From Ruminococcus flavefaciens ATCC 19208 (GTDB taxonomy: Bacteria > Bacillota > Clostridia > Oscillospirales > Ruminococcaceae), in the NCBI RefSeq assembly GCF_000518765.1, contig NZ_JAEF01000017.1, positions 16,121 to 80,120 of the forward strand: a stretch of 64,000 nt of DNA, in the 5' to 3' direction. Shown here in pieces: positions 46,103-55,041 of this stretch. The notes under the pieces are model-generated. The model worked only from the letters and a program-made list of their open reading frames with translations. It had not been told where the DNA came from and ran no database searches. The position numbers were made by a program, and so were the translations under genes. Each line of letters opens with the position of its first letter. Within the stretch, counting starts at the first letter, position 1.

Positions 46103-46192
46103 TTGCTTTTAAAAAAATTTTTGTGCATTTTGCGTAATATAGCTAAAAAGCAAGTGTACTAAAATTTTTTTGAAAAAAATTTGGAAAAAGGG

Positions 46193-46221
46193 TTGACAAC
46201 GAGCAGATATCGTGATATAAT
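46193..46221 (+). promoter_or_regulatory. Consensus promoter of the tRNA cluster
   Basis: TTGACA (46193-46198), 17 bp, TATAAT (46216-46221). Confidence 0.88.
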
Positions 46222-46265
46222 ATTAAAGTCGTCGGGCGAGAGAACCGATGGACGAAAGAATATGT

Positions 46266-46341
46266 GGGGGTTTAGCTCAGCTGGGAGAGCATCTGCCTTA
46301 CAAGCAGAGGGTCACAGGTTCGAGCCCTGTAGTCCCCACCA
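46266..46341 (+). tRNA. tRNA-Val (UAC)
   Basis: Acceptor GGGGGTT/AGTCCCC, anticodon TAC at 46299-46301, T-arm GGTTCGAGCC, encoded CCA. First of four tRNAs in one transcript. Confidence 0.96.
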
Positions 46342-46348
46342 ATTCTTT

Positions 46349-46425
46349 GGCCTCGTAGTTCAGTTGGTTAGAACGCCTGCCTGTCACGCAGGAGGTCGAC
46401 AGTTCGAGTCTGTTCGGGGTCGCCA
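46349..46425 (+). tRNA. tRNA-Asp (GUC)
   Basis: Acceptor GGCCTCG/CGGGGTC with one G-U, anticodon GTC at 46383-46385, encoded CCA, discriminator G as expected for Asp. Confidence 0.96.
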
Positions 46426-46429
46426 TTAC

Positions 46430-46505
46430 GCGGATTTAGCTCATCTGGTAGAGCGCCACCTTGCCAAGGTGGAGGTAGCGAGTTCGAGCCTCGTAATCCG
46501 CTCCA
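46430..46505 (+). tRNA. tRNA-Gly (GCC)
   Basis: Acceptor GCGGATT/AATCCGC, anticodon stem CCACC/GGTGG with loop TTGCCAA, anticodon GCC, encoded CCA. Confidence 0.96.
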
Positions 46506-46510
46506 ATAGC

Positions 46511-46584
46511 GGCGCTATAGCCAAGTGGTAAGGCGTGGGTCTGCAACACCCTGATCCCCAGTTCAAATCTGGGTGGCGCCTCCA
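46511..46584 (+). tRNA. tRNA-Cys (GCA)
   Basis: Acceptor GGCGCTA/TGGCGCC, anticodon GCA in loop CTGCAAC, discriminator T and encoded CCA, all typical of tRNA-Cys. Confidence 0.96.
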
Positions 46585-46588
46585 GAAG

Positions 46589-46619
46589 AGCATCTGCAAT
46601 AGCGGGTGCTTTTTGTTTT
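46589..46619 (+). terminator. Terminator of the tRNA cluster
   Basis: AGCATCT (46589-46595) pairs with GGGTGCT (46604-46610, G-U pairs included), followed by TTTTGTTTT. Confidence 0.7.
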
Positions 46620-46632
46620 ATGCGCTTTTTAT

Positions 46633-46667
46633 ACGTTCCTTCATTTAAATGAAGGAACGTTTTTTTA
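46633..46667 (+). terminator. Second, strong terminator after the tRNA cluster
   Basis: Perfect 28-base palindrome ACGTTCCTTCATTT/AAATGAAGGAACGT (46633-46660), then seven T. Tandem terminators also close the rRNA unit at the window start. Confidence 0.88.
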
Positions 46668-46730
46668 CTATAATGACAAAAATGTGAATAATAAACATAG
46701 ATAATATGTGATGTTTGTTAAAGTTGTTCA

Positions 46731-46759
46731 TTGATTATATATCATTTTTATGCTAAAAT
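46731..46759 (+). promoter_or_regulatory. Promoter of the Thr-rich surface protein gene
   Basis: TTGATT (46731-46736), 17 bp, TAAAAT (46754-46759). Confidence 0.65.
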
Positions 46760-46790
46760 AGTATAAAATATATATTTTGGGGGATCGTTT

Positions 46791-48359
46791 ATGGATAAGA
46801 TCAAATTAAAACGCTTTTTAAGTGTACTTACTTCGCTTTGCATCATGGGAGCTGTTCCTCTGGCACTGCATAATAGGGAAGTACCTGTTGAAGAAGGTTC
46901 ACAGCCTATAACATCGCAAAATAAAGCAGATCTGCTTGGCGTAAGTGATGCTGATGAATACTTCCTCGGTGCTGCGTCACAGTTCTCTGTTTTTCTGCAT
47001 GATGATTTCGCAGCTCACGGCTCTGATTGTGAGGGAAGGCTTGCAGCAGGAGGCAACGCTAATATGGGTGATCCTGTTTCGTATTCTGTAGGCGCTAAGC
47101 TTGACCCGTCCAGTAAGGCTGCTCAGATAGTTGTGGGCGGCGATACACTGCAAAATTTCCAGCCCGGAGGCAAACGCTTTGTTATCGGTAGTGATAAAAC
47201 GGTCAGTCAGGAGATAATTGACCATGAGAAGGCTGGTCAATGCGAGATATACGTCGGTGAGCTTATAGACTTTGATAAGGAGTTCTCACTGCTCAATCAG
47301 CGGAGCAGTTACCTGAGCGGTCTTGAAGCTAATGCAAATCTTGGTGTTGACAAATACTACGACAAAGGCTGGACTATAACAGGCAGTGATAATAACCTTA
47401 ATGTGGTCAATCTTGATGCCGAACAGGCGAAGATATTCAACGACGGATATCTACAGATAGATGTCTATATCCCGGAAGGTTCATATCTGGTAATAAACGT
47501 TCCGGGTGACGATATAAAGCTTCCTCTCACTAATATGAAGCTTTATGACGATAAGGGAAATCTTCTTCAGGACAAGGGCGAGAATATGCCTGTTCTGTAT
47601 AACCTTAAGGACGCGACTAAATTTAAATACCTCGGTTCGATACAAGGCTCGACTCTTGCTCCGAATGCTGATGGCAGCGGCGATGAGGGCGGTCACGTAG
47701 CAGGTGCTACATTTGCCAAGTCCTTTGACGGCGGTATACAGTTCGGTTATTCTTTGTTTAATCCTAAGATGCTGAGCGGATCAGAGAGCACAACGACTAC
47801 TACAAGTACAACAACTACCACAACAACGACTACGACAACCACTACTACCACTACTACTACGATATCTACAACAACGACTACCAGCACTACATCTACTACG
47901 ACAAGTACATCGACAACTACAACTACTCCAACTACGACAAGTACAACATCTACCTCAACAACTACAACTACAACATCTACCTCAACAACTACAACTACAA
48001 TATCTACTTCAACTACCACTACTACTACAACAACCACCACAACAACCACTACTACAACAACAACCACTACTACAACAACAACCACTACTACAACAACTAC
48101 GCCTACCTCTACCTCAACCACTACAGCTACCACAACTCAGGCAACGACACAGGACGGCGAAGAGCTGACAAATACTACGACTACGACAACTACTGCGACT
48201 ACAACGACTGCTACAGCTACAACAACTAAGAAAACTGCTACTACGACTAAGAGCAAGACCGATTCACCTAAAACAGGCGTAACACCGATATATTCTGTAT
48301 TAGCAGTTCTTGGAACAGCATCTGCTGCGGCTGTTATTTCGCGCAGAAAAAATAAATAA
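46791..48359 (+). CDS. Thr-rich cell-surface protein with choice-of-anchor A domain and sortase signal
   Basis: 522 residues. Signal peptide at 1-30; residues about 55-325 match the choice-of-anchor A style domain (FSVFLHDDFAAHGSDCEGRLAAGGNA, then VVGGDTLQNF); about 330-480 is an almost pure Thr/Ser linker with a few Pro; the C-terminus is a sortase signal SPKTG, a hydrophobic span and the basic tail RRKNK. So it is anchored to the wall with an exposed globular head on a rod-like, probably glycosylated stalk. GGGGGATCG precedes ATG. The ACN-codon tract is prone to length variation. Antisense frames coding poly-Val are artefacts. Confidence 0.85.
   Translation: MDKIKLKRFLSVLTSLCIMGAVPLALHNREVPVEEGSQPITSQNKADLLGVSDADEYFLGAASQFSVFLHDDFAAHGSDCEGRLAAGGNANMGDPVSYSVGAKLDPSSKAAQIVVGGDTLQNFQPGGKRFVIGSDKTVSQEIIDHEKAGQCEIYVGELIDFDKEFSLLNQRSSYLSGLEANANLGVDKYYDKGWTITGSDNNLNVVNLDAEQAKIFNDGYLQIDVYIPEGSYLVINVPGDDIKLPLTNMKLYDDKGNLLQDKGENMPVLYNLKDATKFKYLGSIQGSTLAPNADGSGDEGGHVAGATFAKSFDGGIQFGYSLFNPKMLSGSESTTTTTSTTTTTTTTTTTTTTTTTTISTTTTTSTTSTTTSTSTTTTTPTTTSTTSTSTTTTTTSTSTTTTTISTSTTTTTTTTTTTTTTTTTTTTTTTTTTTTTTPTSTSTTTATTTQATTQDGEELTNTTTTTTTATTTTATATTTKKTATTTKSKTDSPKTGVTPIYSVLAVLGTASAAAVISRRKNK
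47785..48240 (+). repeat. Low-complexity ACN-codon tract (Thr-rich linker)
   Basis: About 450 bases composed almost only of Thr codons (ACA/ACT/ACC/ACG) with scattered Ser, and internal repeats of ACATCTACCTCAACAACTAC type (for example near 47947 and 47977). Likely site of slippage or recombination. Confidence 0.85.
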
Positions 48360-48367
48360 GCTTTTGT

Positions 48368-48396
48368 GAGGCATCTTCGGATGCCTCTTTTTATTT
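48368..48396 (+). terminator. Terminator after the surface protein gene
   Basis: GAGGCATC, loop TTCG, GATGCCTC (48368-48387), then TTTTTATTT. Confidence 0.9.
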
Positions 48397-48445
48397 GATA
48401 AGAACAGATTTTATTGTCAATTTATTATTTTTTTGTAAAAACATC

Positions 48446-48474
48446 TTGAATAATTTTTCGATATGATATATAAT
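48446..48474 (+). promoter_or_regulatory. Promoter of the rnf operon
   Basis: TTGAAT (48446-48451), 17 bp, TATAAT (48469-48474). A leader of about 90 bases follows with a small hairpin ATGG/CCAT near 48484-48500. Confidence 0.68.
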
Positions 48475-48569
48475 TATTATTGTATGGGCTATTTTGCCAT
48501 GTAACTGACAAACTATAATTTTCATAAATCTATTCGGCAGTATATCTGCTTAAATACAAGGAGAAATAT

Positions 48570-49847
48570 ATGAAGAAATTGAACGGTATCAGGCTGAAAC
48601 ACCGTAAAAATACGGAAAACAGCTCTACTGTAGTTTTTCCTATTCCTCAAAAAGTCAGGATACCTATGTCCATGACTATGGGTGCGCCTTGTCAGCCTCT
48701 TGTCAAGGTTGGTGATGAGGTCAAAGTCGGACAAAAGATAGGTGATTCCGATGTGCCTTTCAGCGCACCTGTTCATTCAGGCGTTTCGGGAAAAGTCGTT
48801 GCTCTGACCGATTACCGAAACGCTATGGGTGCAGTCTGTAAAATGGTCGAGATCGAGACTGACGGACAGCAGACAGTTTCCGAGGAAGTAAAGCCTCCTG
48901 TTGTAACAGATAAGGAAAGCTTTGTCAAGGCTGTCCGTGAGAGTGGTGCCTGCGGTCTCGGAGGTGCGGGTTTCCCGACTCATATAAAGCTTAATCCAAA
49001 GTCAAATATTGATACACTTATTATAAATGCGGCTGAATGTGAGCCTTATATCACAGCAGATTACCGTGAAATGATGGAAAATCCTCAGGATATCATCAAC
49101 GGTATCAATATGGTGAAATCACAGTTGGGTATCAAGTGGGCAAAGCTTGCAATTGAGGCTAACAAGCCCGAGGCTATAAAACATTTCACCGAAATGGCTG
49201 AGAATGATGATACAATTGACATAATCACGCTTCCGTCAGCTTATCCTCAGGGTGCTGAGAAGGTCATTATATATAATTCAACGGGACGAATCGTAAACGA
49301 GGGTACTCTTCCTGCTGATGCAGGCGTTATTGTTATGAATGTTTCTACGGTCGCTTTTCTGTACAGATATATGCAGACGGGTATGCCCCTTGTTACGCGC
49401 AGACTTACCATCGACGGAAATGCGGTGGGTGAGCCTAAAAATGTAAGCACTGTAATAGGTACTTCTTTCAGGGAGCTTCTTGAATTCTGCAAGACAGATA
49501 TCGACTCTATTAAAAAGCTTATTGCAGGCGGTCCTATGATGGGAATGAGTGTTCCAGATATTGATATGCCTGTTGTAAAGACTTCAAATGCGCTGCTTGC
49601 TTTCAATCACTATGATGAGCGTAAAACTTCAAGCTGTATCCGCTGCGGACGCTGTGTGAGAGTATGTCCTCTTGGACTTATGCCTGCGGATATAGACAGA
49701 GCTTTTAAGATACGCAATATTGATGAGCTGAAACAGCTTAAAGTCATGCTTTGCATGAACTGCGGAAGCTGTACCTATGTCTGTCCTGCAAACAGAAAGC
49801 TTGCAGAGACAAATCAGCTTGCCAAAGCACTTATCCCAAGAAAGTAA
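48570..49847 (+). CDS. rnfC: Rnf complex subunit C (NADH-binding)
   Basis: 425 residues. Residues about 120-330 hold the NADH/FMN-binding fold with GLGGAGFPTHIKLNP; the C-terminus has two 4Fe-4S sites (CIRCGRCVRVCP and CMNCGSCTYVCP). RnfC feeds electrons between NAD and ferredoxin through the membrane complex. First gene of the clostridial order C-D-G-E-A-B, with AAGGAG before ATG. The C-terminal helical extension seen in proteobacterial RnfC is absent, as in other Firmicutes. Confidence 0.95.
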   Translation: MKKLNGIRLKHRKNTENSSTVVFPIPQKVRIPMSMTMGAPCQPLVKVGDEVKVGQKIGDSDVPFSAPVHSGVSGKVVALTDYRNAMGAVCKMVEIETDGQQTVSEEVKPPVVTDKESFVKAVRESGACGLGGAGFPTHIKLNPKSNIDTLIINAAECEPYITADYREMMENPQDIINGINMVKSQLGIKWAKLAIEANKPEAIKHFTEMAENDDTIDIITLPSAYPQGAEKVIIYNSTGRIVNEGTLPADAGVIVMNVSTVAFLYRYMQTGMPLVTRRLTIDGNAVGEPKNVSTVIGTSFRELLEFCKTDIDSIKKLIAGGPMMGMSVPDIDMPVVKTSNALLAFNHYDERKTSSCIRCGRCVRVCPLGLMPADIDRAFKIRNIDELKQLKVMLCMNCGSCTYVCPANRKLAETNQLAKALIPRK

Positions 49848-49861
49848 GGAGGCGGAGAAAC

Positions 49862-50803
49862 ATGAACAAGCTTATCGTTTCGCCGTCACCGCACGACGAA
49901 AACTATGTAAAAACTTCAAATATAATGCTGAATGTTATAATCGCTCTTCTTCCTGCATGGGGAGCTGCGATATATTTCTTCGGTATGCGTGTTATTCCGC
50001 TTACGGCTGTATGCATCGGAAGCTGTATATTCTTTGAATATGTATGCCGTGCTATGATGAAGCGCAGTAATACTGTGGGCGATATGTCGGCTGTGGTCAC
50101 GGGACTTATTCTTGCCATGAACCTGCCTGTTACGCTGCCTTACTGGATGGCTGTCATAGGTTCTTTTGTGGCTATCGTTATAGTAAAGCAGCTTTTCGGC
50201 GGACTTGGACAGAATTTTGCCAATCCTGCCATTACCGCACGTATCGTGCTTATGGTATCATTTCCAGCAGCAATGACTAACTGGATAAAGCCTTTGGAGT
50301 ACGATTATGACGCAGTATCCTCGGCAACTCCGCTGGTACTCGCTAAAAAAGGCGGAGAGCTGCCGTCTTATCTTGATCTGTTTCTCGGAAAGACAGGAGG
50401 CTGTCTCGGTGAGGTATGTGCTCTGGGACTTCTCATCGGCGGACTTTATCTTGCAGCAAGAAAGATAATCTCTTTGGCTGCACCTGTGTCATTCATCGGA
50501 AGCCTGTTCGTTCTGAGCTTTATTGCAGGTGATGATCCTGTATATCAGATACTTGCAGGCGGCGTATTCCTCGGTGCTTTCTTTATGGCTACAGACTACG
50601 CTACTACCCCTATAACTACAAAGGGCAAGATCGTTTTCGGACTCGGCTGCGGTATAATCACTTTTGTTATACGCCGTTTCGGTTCGTATCCTGAGGGAGT
50701 TTCATTCTCAATACTTCTTATGAACGTTCTTACACCTTACATAGAACAGCTTACAAGAACTAAGGTGCTCGGTGCAAAGGAGGCTGAAAAGAATGAAGGA
50801 TAA
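49862..50803 (+). CDS. rnfD: Rnf complex subunit D
   Basis: 313 residues with about nine spans. Carries the covalent-flavin site VSSATPL (Thr in the SxATP motif; the usual Gly before Ala is Ser) and the conserved NPAITARIVLMVSFP. A long upstream frame exists, but GGAGGCGG just precedes this ATG. Membrane core of the Na+ or H+ pumping ferredoxin:NAD oxidoreductase. Confidence 0.93.
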   Translation: MNKLIVSPSPHDENYVKTSNIMLNVIIALLPAWGAAIYFFGMRVIPLTAVCIGSCIFFEYVCRAMMKRSNTVGDMSAVVTGLILAMNLPVTLPYWMAVIGSFVAIVIVKQLFGGLGQNFANPAITARIVLMVSFPAAMTNWIKPLEYDYDAVSSATPLVLAKKGGELPSYLDLFLGKTGGCLGEVCALGLLIGGLYLAARKIISLAAPVSFIGSLFVLSFIAGDDPVYQILAGGVFLGAFFMATDYATTPITTKGKIVFGLGCGIITFVIRRFGSYPEGVSFSILLMNVLTPYIEQLTRTKVLGAKEAEKNEG

Positions 50804-51320
50804 GATCAAGCCTACTCTTGTACTCACTGTTATATGCGTTATTGCTTCTCTTCTTCTTGTGTTTGCCTATGAGCTTACAAAGGAGAGTATTGCGGAGCAG
50901 AAAGCAGATAAGTTCAACACAAGTGTTGAGGCGCTTTTCGGCAAGACAGAAAGCAAGGTAGTTCAGCTGAAATGCGGATATGATGAGATACAGACCATAG
51001 CTGTAACCCCGGATAAGAAAACCGTTATCCAGATATGTACTGACGGTTACTCAAAGGGCGGTATAAATATCCTCGTTGGTATAGATGAAAACGGTGCTGT
51101 TTCGGGTATTGAGTTCGTATCACTTGGTGAGACTCCGGGTCTTGGCTCTAAGGTCAGAGATGAGGCAGATTTCAGAAAGCAGTTCTACGGACTTACACAG
51201 CCTTCCGATTCTTTTGACGCTATAAGCGGTGCTACTTTCTCTTCAAAGGGTATGAAACACGCAGTTGATACTGCTTTGAAGGTATATAACGAAAATAAGG
51301 AGGCGATAATCGGTGGCTGA
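50793..51320 (+). CDS. rnfG: Rnf complex subunit G
   Basis: 175 residues. One N-terminal span (about 8-28) and an extracytoplasmic FMN-binding domain with the flavinylation site SGATFSSKGM (Thr). Upstream AAAGGAGG is 9 bases before ATG 50793; the reading frame overlaps the rnfD stop by 11 bases. An earlier in-frame ATG lacks a site. Confidence 0.93.
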   Translation: MKDKIKPTLVLTVICVIASLLLVFAYELTKESIAEQKADKFNTSVEALFGKTESKVVQLKCGYDEIQTIAVTPDKKTVIQICTDGYSKGGINILVGIDENGAVSGIEFVSLGETPGLGSKVRDEADFRKQFYGLTQPSDSFDAISGATFSSKGMKHAVDTALKVYNENKEAIIGG

Positions 51321-51987
51321 TAACAAAACTTCTCTTACTAAGGAGATAACCAAGGGCATCATCAAGGAAAATCCAACACTTGTAATGCTTTTGGGTATGT
51401 GTCCTACCCTTGCTGTTACTACTCAGGCTATGAACGGTATCGGTATGGGACTTGCTACTACATTCGTCCTTATTGGCTCAAATGTTGTAATATCTGCACT
51501 CAGGAAGATAATTCCCGATAAGGTGCGTATTCCTGCTTTTATCGTTATTATCGCAAGCTTCGTTACGCTTATCGGCTTCCTGCTTGAAGGATTTGTGCCA
51601 AGCTTGTACGAAAGCCTCGGTATATACCTTACCCTTATTACAGTTAACTGTATAATCTTCGGAAGAGCCGAGATGTTCGCAAGCAAAAACGGGATCATTG
51701 CTTCTGCCTGCGATGCTATTGGTATGGGTATCGGTTTTACTCTTGCACTCTTCCTTATGGGCTCTGTTCGTGAGATAATCGGCTCAGGCAAGTGGATGGG
51801 ATTAACTATCCCTGTAATCAGCGATAATCCTATGCTGCTGTTTATTATGCCTGCTGGCGGTTTCTTCACTCTTGGTATCATAATCGCTCTTGTGAATAAG
51901 CTGAGCAACAAAAAGCCTCCTCAGGAGCTTGGATGCAGCGGCTGTCCGAATGCGGATAAATGCGGAAAGGCAGGTGACTGCAAATGA
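51313..51987 (+). CDS. rnfE: Rnf complex subunit E
   Basis: 224 residues, six spans, RnfE/NqrD family (NPTLVMLLGMCPTLAVTTQAMNG; YLTLITVNCIIFGRAE). C-terminal tail CSGCPNADKCGKAGDC is a Cys-rich extension seen in some Firmicutes. GTG start with AGGAGGCG upstream; overlaps rnfG by eight bases. Paired in the membrane with RnfA, holding an intramembrane iron-sulfur site. Confidence 0.93.
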   Translation: MADNKTSLTKEITKGIIKENPTLVMLLGMCPTLAVTTQAMNGIGMGLATTFVLIGSNVVISALRKIIPDKVRIPAFIVIIASFVTLIGFLLEGFVPSLYESLGIYLTLITVNCIIFGRAEMFASKNGIIASACDAIGMGIGFTLALFLMGSVREIIGSGKWMGLTIPVISDNPMLLFIMPAGGFFTLGIIIALVNKLSNKKPPQELGCSGCPNADKCGKAGDCK

Positions 51988-52562
51988 AAACTATGCTTGT
52001 GATACTTCTTTCTGCAATGCTCACTGATAACTTTGTACTTTCAAAGTTCATGGGTATCTGCCCGTTCCTCGGAGTTTCAAAGAAGCTTGACAGCGCGGCA
52101 GGTATGGGAATTGCAGTTACATTTGTAATGATATGTGCTACTCTGGTAACATATCCTATTCACCACGGAATACTCGTACCCAACGAACTTGAATATTTCG
52201 ATACAGTGGTATTTATCCTTGTTATTGCATTGTTTGTTCAGCTGGTCGAGAATTTCCTTAAAAAGTGTGTTCCGTCACTTTACAGCTCACTGGGTGTTTA
52301 TTTGCCGCTTATAACTACAAACTGCGCTGTGCTCGGTGTTACAGTTCTTAACATTGATAACAGCTACAGCTTCGGTCAGTCTATAATAAACTCTCTTGGC
52401 GCAGGTTTGGGCTTTATGCTTGCACTTGTAATATTCTCGGGTGTGCGCAAAAAGCTTGAATACGCAGATATTCCCGAGACCTTTAAGGGGGTTCCTGCTA
52501 CACTTATTGCTGCTTCAATAGTTTCGGTAAGCTTTATGGGCTTCTCGGGACTGTTCAGCTAA
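51984..52562 (+). CDS. rnfA: Rnf complex subunit A
   Basis: 192 residues, six spans, RnfA/NqrE family (NFVLSKFMGICPFLGVSKKLD and GVYLPLITTNCAVLGV). Shares an inverted topology with RnfE. ATGA overlap with rnfE. Confidence 0.95.
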   Translation: MKTMLVILLSAMLTDNFVLSKFMGICPFLGVSKKLDSAAGMGIAVTFVMICATLVTYPIHHGILVPNELEYFDTVVFILVIALFVQLVENFLKKCVPSLYSSLGVYLPLITTNCAVLGVTVLNIDNSYSFGQSIINSLGAGLGFMLALVIFSGVRKKLEYADIPETFKGVPATLIAASIVSVSFMGFSGLFS

Positions 52563-52574
52563 GGAGGTACGTGT

Positions 52575-53369
52575 ATGACTACTTATCTTATACCTGCACT
52601 TATCCTCGGCGGCTGCGGTATTCTGGCAGGTGTCCTGCTTACAGTTGCGGCTAAGGTATTCCATGTTGAAGTTGATGAACGTATCGAAAAAATAAGCGAG
52701 GCACTTCCTCAGGCTAACTGCGGTGCCTGTGGATTTGCAGGCTGTTCCGACTACGCAAACGCTATAGTTCAGAAGGGCGCAGCTACAAATCTATGTCGTC
52801 CGGGCGGTGCAGATGCAGCAGGGAAGATAGCTGCTATTCTTGGTACTGCTGCCGCTGAGGTAGTTCCCATGACAGCAGTTGTCCACTGTAACGGTGACTG
52901 CAATGCAACTCAGACTGCTTTTTCATTTGACGGAGTTCAGTCCTGTAAGGCTGTTAAGCGTTTTTACGGCGGAAACGGTACTTGTAAATTCGGCTGTATC
53001 GGTCTTGGAGACTGTGTTAGTGCTTGTGAGCATGAAGCTATAAAGGTCGTTAACGGCGTAGCAAAGGTAATACCTGCCTTATGCGGTGCCTGCGGTCAGT
53101 GTGCAGCTGCCTGTCCAAACAGTCTTATCAGTATAAAGCCCCTTGCAAAGCATATTGACGTTCTTTGCTCCTCGGGCGATAACGGAAAGGCTACAAAGCT
53201 TGCCTGCAAGAATGGCTGCATAGGCTGTAAGATATGCGAGAAGAAATGTCCTAACGGGGCTATAACCGTTAATAACTTCCACGCTTCTATCGACTATGAT
53301 AAGTGTACCAATTGCGGTGCTTGTATGGAAGCCTGTCCTGCTAAGGCAATTCATTCCTGTGAAAAGTAA
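52575..53369 (+). CDS. rnfB: Rnf complex subunit B (ferredoxin-like)
   Basis: 264 residues. N-terminal anchor span, then ANCGACGFAGCSDYA with a later Cys (4Fe-4S of the Fe-S domain), and multiple ferredoxin-type motifs (CGACGQCAAACP; CIGCKICEKKCP; CTNCGACMEACP). Entry point for electrons from reduced ferredoxin. GGAGG before ATG; last gene of the operon. Confidence 0.95.
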   Translation: MTTYLIPALILGGCGILAGVLLTVAAKVFHVEVDERIEKISEALPQANCGACGFAGCSDYANAIVQKGAATNLCRPGGADAAGKIAAILGTAAAEVVPMTAVVHCNGDCNATQTAFSFDGVQSCKAVKRFYGGNGTCKFGCIGLGDCVSACEHEAIKVVNGVAKVIPALCGACGQCAAACPNSLISIKPLAKHIDVLCSSGDNGKATKLACKNGCIGCKICEKKCPNGAITVNNFHASIDYDKCTNCGACMEACPAKAIHSCEK

Positions 53370-53372
53370 AAT

Positions 53373-53405
53373 AAGGTCCTCGATGTATTATCGAGGACCT
53401 TTTGA
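53373..53405. terminator. Terminator of the rnf operon
   Basis: AAGGTCCTCGAT (53373-53384) pairs with ATCGAGGACCTT (53390-53401). It lies next to the stop of the convergent gene at 53409 and can act for both. Confidence 0.87.
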
Positions 53406-53408
53406 TAT

Positions 53409-54362
53409 TTATGAACCACAGAAAAGCTCGTAAAGTCTGTCAGGCATGGGGGCATCACCACAGTCAGTTCCATCTGTTCCGAACCTCATGATCCATTTGT
53501 GGTCGAAGTTAAGTGCGTATACTCTGTTGTTATCATCTGCATCTATGAGGTAAGTATTAGGCATTTCATAGTCGGTTACCGCAAATTCAGCCGCAGTGAT
53601 ATGTCTGTATTCTATGCTTCTGAGTATCTCAAACATTTCGGGGCACTGATAAGAACGCCATACTACATTTGAGGATTTGGTGCATGGAAGGTGTATCACC
53701 CAGTTATCGTCTGTCGTTGGCTCGGGCTCAGTAACCTTTGGTTCGGTTGGTTTTACGGCAGTCGTTGTTACGGGCTTCTGAGTGGTTTTGGGCTTGCTCG
53801 TAACTATCGCTTTTTTAGTTGTAGTAGTTGGTATTATAACAGGCTGAGTGACTGTTACAACAGGCGTTTTTTCATCGGGTTTCGTATTCTCCGCAGGTTT
53901 CAGTTCACTGCTTTCTGTCGGTGCAGGAGTAGCGGTTGAAGTTTCAGAGTCGGATTTGCTTGTTGTAACTGTATTTGTACTTTCTTTTGTTTCTTTCTTT
54001 TGGGAGCTTGTTGTCTTTGTTGTTGAAGCTTCTGTGCTCTCAGTCTTCTTGTCCTCAGTTTCGGTTGTGTTTTCCGTAGCCGCAGGTATTATGATCTCGT
54101 TAGGCTGAACATTCCTTTTTGGACGGTTACTGTGCAGATAAGCCCCTAATATTCCGAAGCCTGCAATAAGAATAAATGCGGAAGCAATAGCAGAGATGCG
54201 CTGCCATCTGATACCGCGATGAACTTCAACTCCCGAAACAGTTATATCAGGCTTTGGTTCATCAGTTACGTCCTTTGAGGCAGTTTCTGAGTTTATCTGA
54301 GCTTCTCTGATAAGCTCGTCGTCAATGAGGTCAATGGCTTCAAATAAATCATTTTTATTCAT
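53409..54362 (-). CDS. Putative membrane anti-sigma/sensor with Thr-Ser-rich stalk
   Basis: 317 residues: acidic cytoplasmic N-terminus (1-50; DLFEAIDLIDDELIREAQ), one span (about 56-75), an exposed Thr/Ser/Glu/Lys/Pro stalk (about 95-217), and a C-terminal domain of about 100 residues with four Cys and VYALNFDHKWIMRFGTD. Overlaps the ECF sigma gene by eight bases, the usual position for an anti-sigma factor. Layout parallels RsgI-type sensors of Clostridium thermocellum, which bind polysaccharide outside and hold sigma inside, but no RsgI motif is recognised. Function inferred from context. Confidence 0.72.
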   Translation of the reverse strand: MNKNDLFEAIDLIDDELIREAQINSETASKDVTDEPKPDITVSGVEVHRGIRWQRISAIASAFILIAGFGILGAYLHSNRPKRNVQPNEIIIPAATENTTETEDKKTESTEASTTKTTSSQKKETKESTNTVTTSKSDSETSTATPAPTESSELKPAENTKPDEKTPVVTVTQPVIIPTTTTKKAIVTSKPKTTQKPVTTTAVKPTEPKVTEPEPTTDDNWVIHLPCTKSSNVVWRSYQCPEMFEILRSIEYRHITAAEFAVTDYEMPNTYLIDADDNNRVYALNFDHKWIMRFGTDGTDCGDAPMPDRLYELFCGS

Positions 54363-54909
54363 ACTCGAAACCTTCTTTCTTTAAAAAATCTTTTAGTTTC
54401 TTTCTTGTCCGAAAAAGATTTGTGGCAACAGTTTTTTCGTTCATCTGGAAATACTCGGCTATCTTTGAAAGATCATCGCCGTACCAGTAACGTCTCACAA
54501 ATATCTTTCTGTGTTTTTCGTCCTGCATTCGCAGAAAACGTGTTATTAGCTCTGCAAGCTTCTGCGTAGGGATATCCTGCTGCCGTGTATCAGGGATACA
54601 CTCTGCCAGCTCATCAATTGATACGCTTAATTTGGAATTACGCTTCGATGCTGAGTTGTATTTCAGCTTGTCAATAGCTTTGTTTTTCACTATGCGGCAT
54701 AGATATGTCCTGAGGTCATTTGGCTCGTCAGGCGGTATCCTGTTCCATATATCGTAGTATACAGAATTCAGACATTCCTCGATATCTTCGCGCTGAGAAA
54801 GGATATTTGCTGCGATATGGAAGCATAGTCTGCCGTATTTCAGCTTTAGTTCCGTGATCGCCTGTTCATCTCTTTTTCGGAATAATTCGATGATATCTTT
54901 ATCGTTCAT
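54355..54909 (-). CDS. ECF-family RNA polymerase sigma factor
   Basis: 184 residues. Region 2 (about 10-85; FHIAANILSQREDIEECLNSVYYDIWNRI, TYLCRIVKNKAIDKLKY) and region 4 (about 125-180; RKIFVRRYWYGDDLSKIAEYFQMNEKTVATNLFRTRKKLK) are complete. AAAGGAGGAATACACC precedes ATG. Co-transcribed with the stalk protein. Target promoter motif not determined; the region before this gene could hold an autoregulated promoter but I could not identify it. Confidence 0.9.
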   Translation of the reverse strand: MNDKDIIELFRKRDEQAITELKLKYGRLCFHIAANILSQREDIEECLNSVYYDIWNRIPPDEPNDLRTYLCRIVKNKAIDKLKYNSASKRNSKLSVSIDELAECIPDTRQQDIPTQKLAELITRFLRMQDEKHRKIFVRRYWYGDDLSKIAEYFQMNEKTVATNLFRTRKKLKDFLKKEGFEYE

Positions 54910-54989
54910 GGTGTATTCCTCCTTTCGGGGAGGCGAGGTCCCTCTTGATAATATAGTCGAATTATTTCGGGAAATATTTCATATTATTA

Positions 54990-55026
54990 TAAAAAAATTC
55001 GCACCTCACTATTGTGAAGTGCGAAT
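54990..55026 (-). terminator. Terminator of tRNA-Leu
   Basis: ATTCGCAC (54997-55004) pairs with GTGCGAAT (55019-55026), with inner TCAC/GTGA, followed on the minus strand by seven T. Confidence 0.87.
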
Positions 55027-55041
55027 CTTTGCATATTCAAG

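Noticed and set aside
47747..48133. Minus-strand frame of almost pure valine
   Set aside because: Antisense shadow of the ACN-codon Thr tract; no ribosome site.
47785..48240. Repeats that could suggest a CRISPR array
   Set aside because: Units are irregular triplet-based and in frame with a surface protein; there are no uniform spacers and no cas genes.
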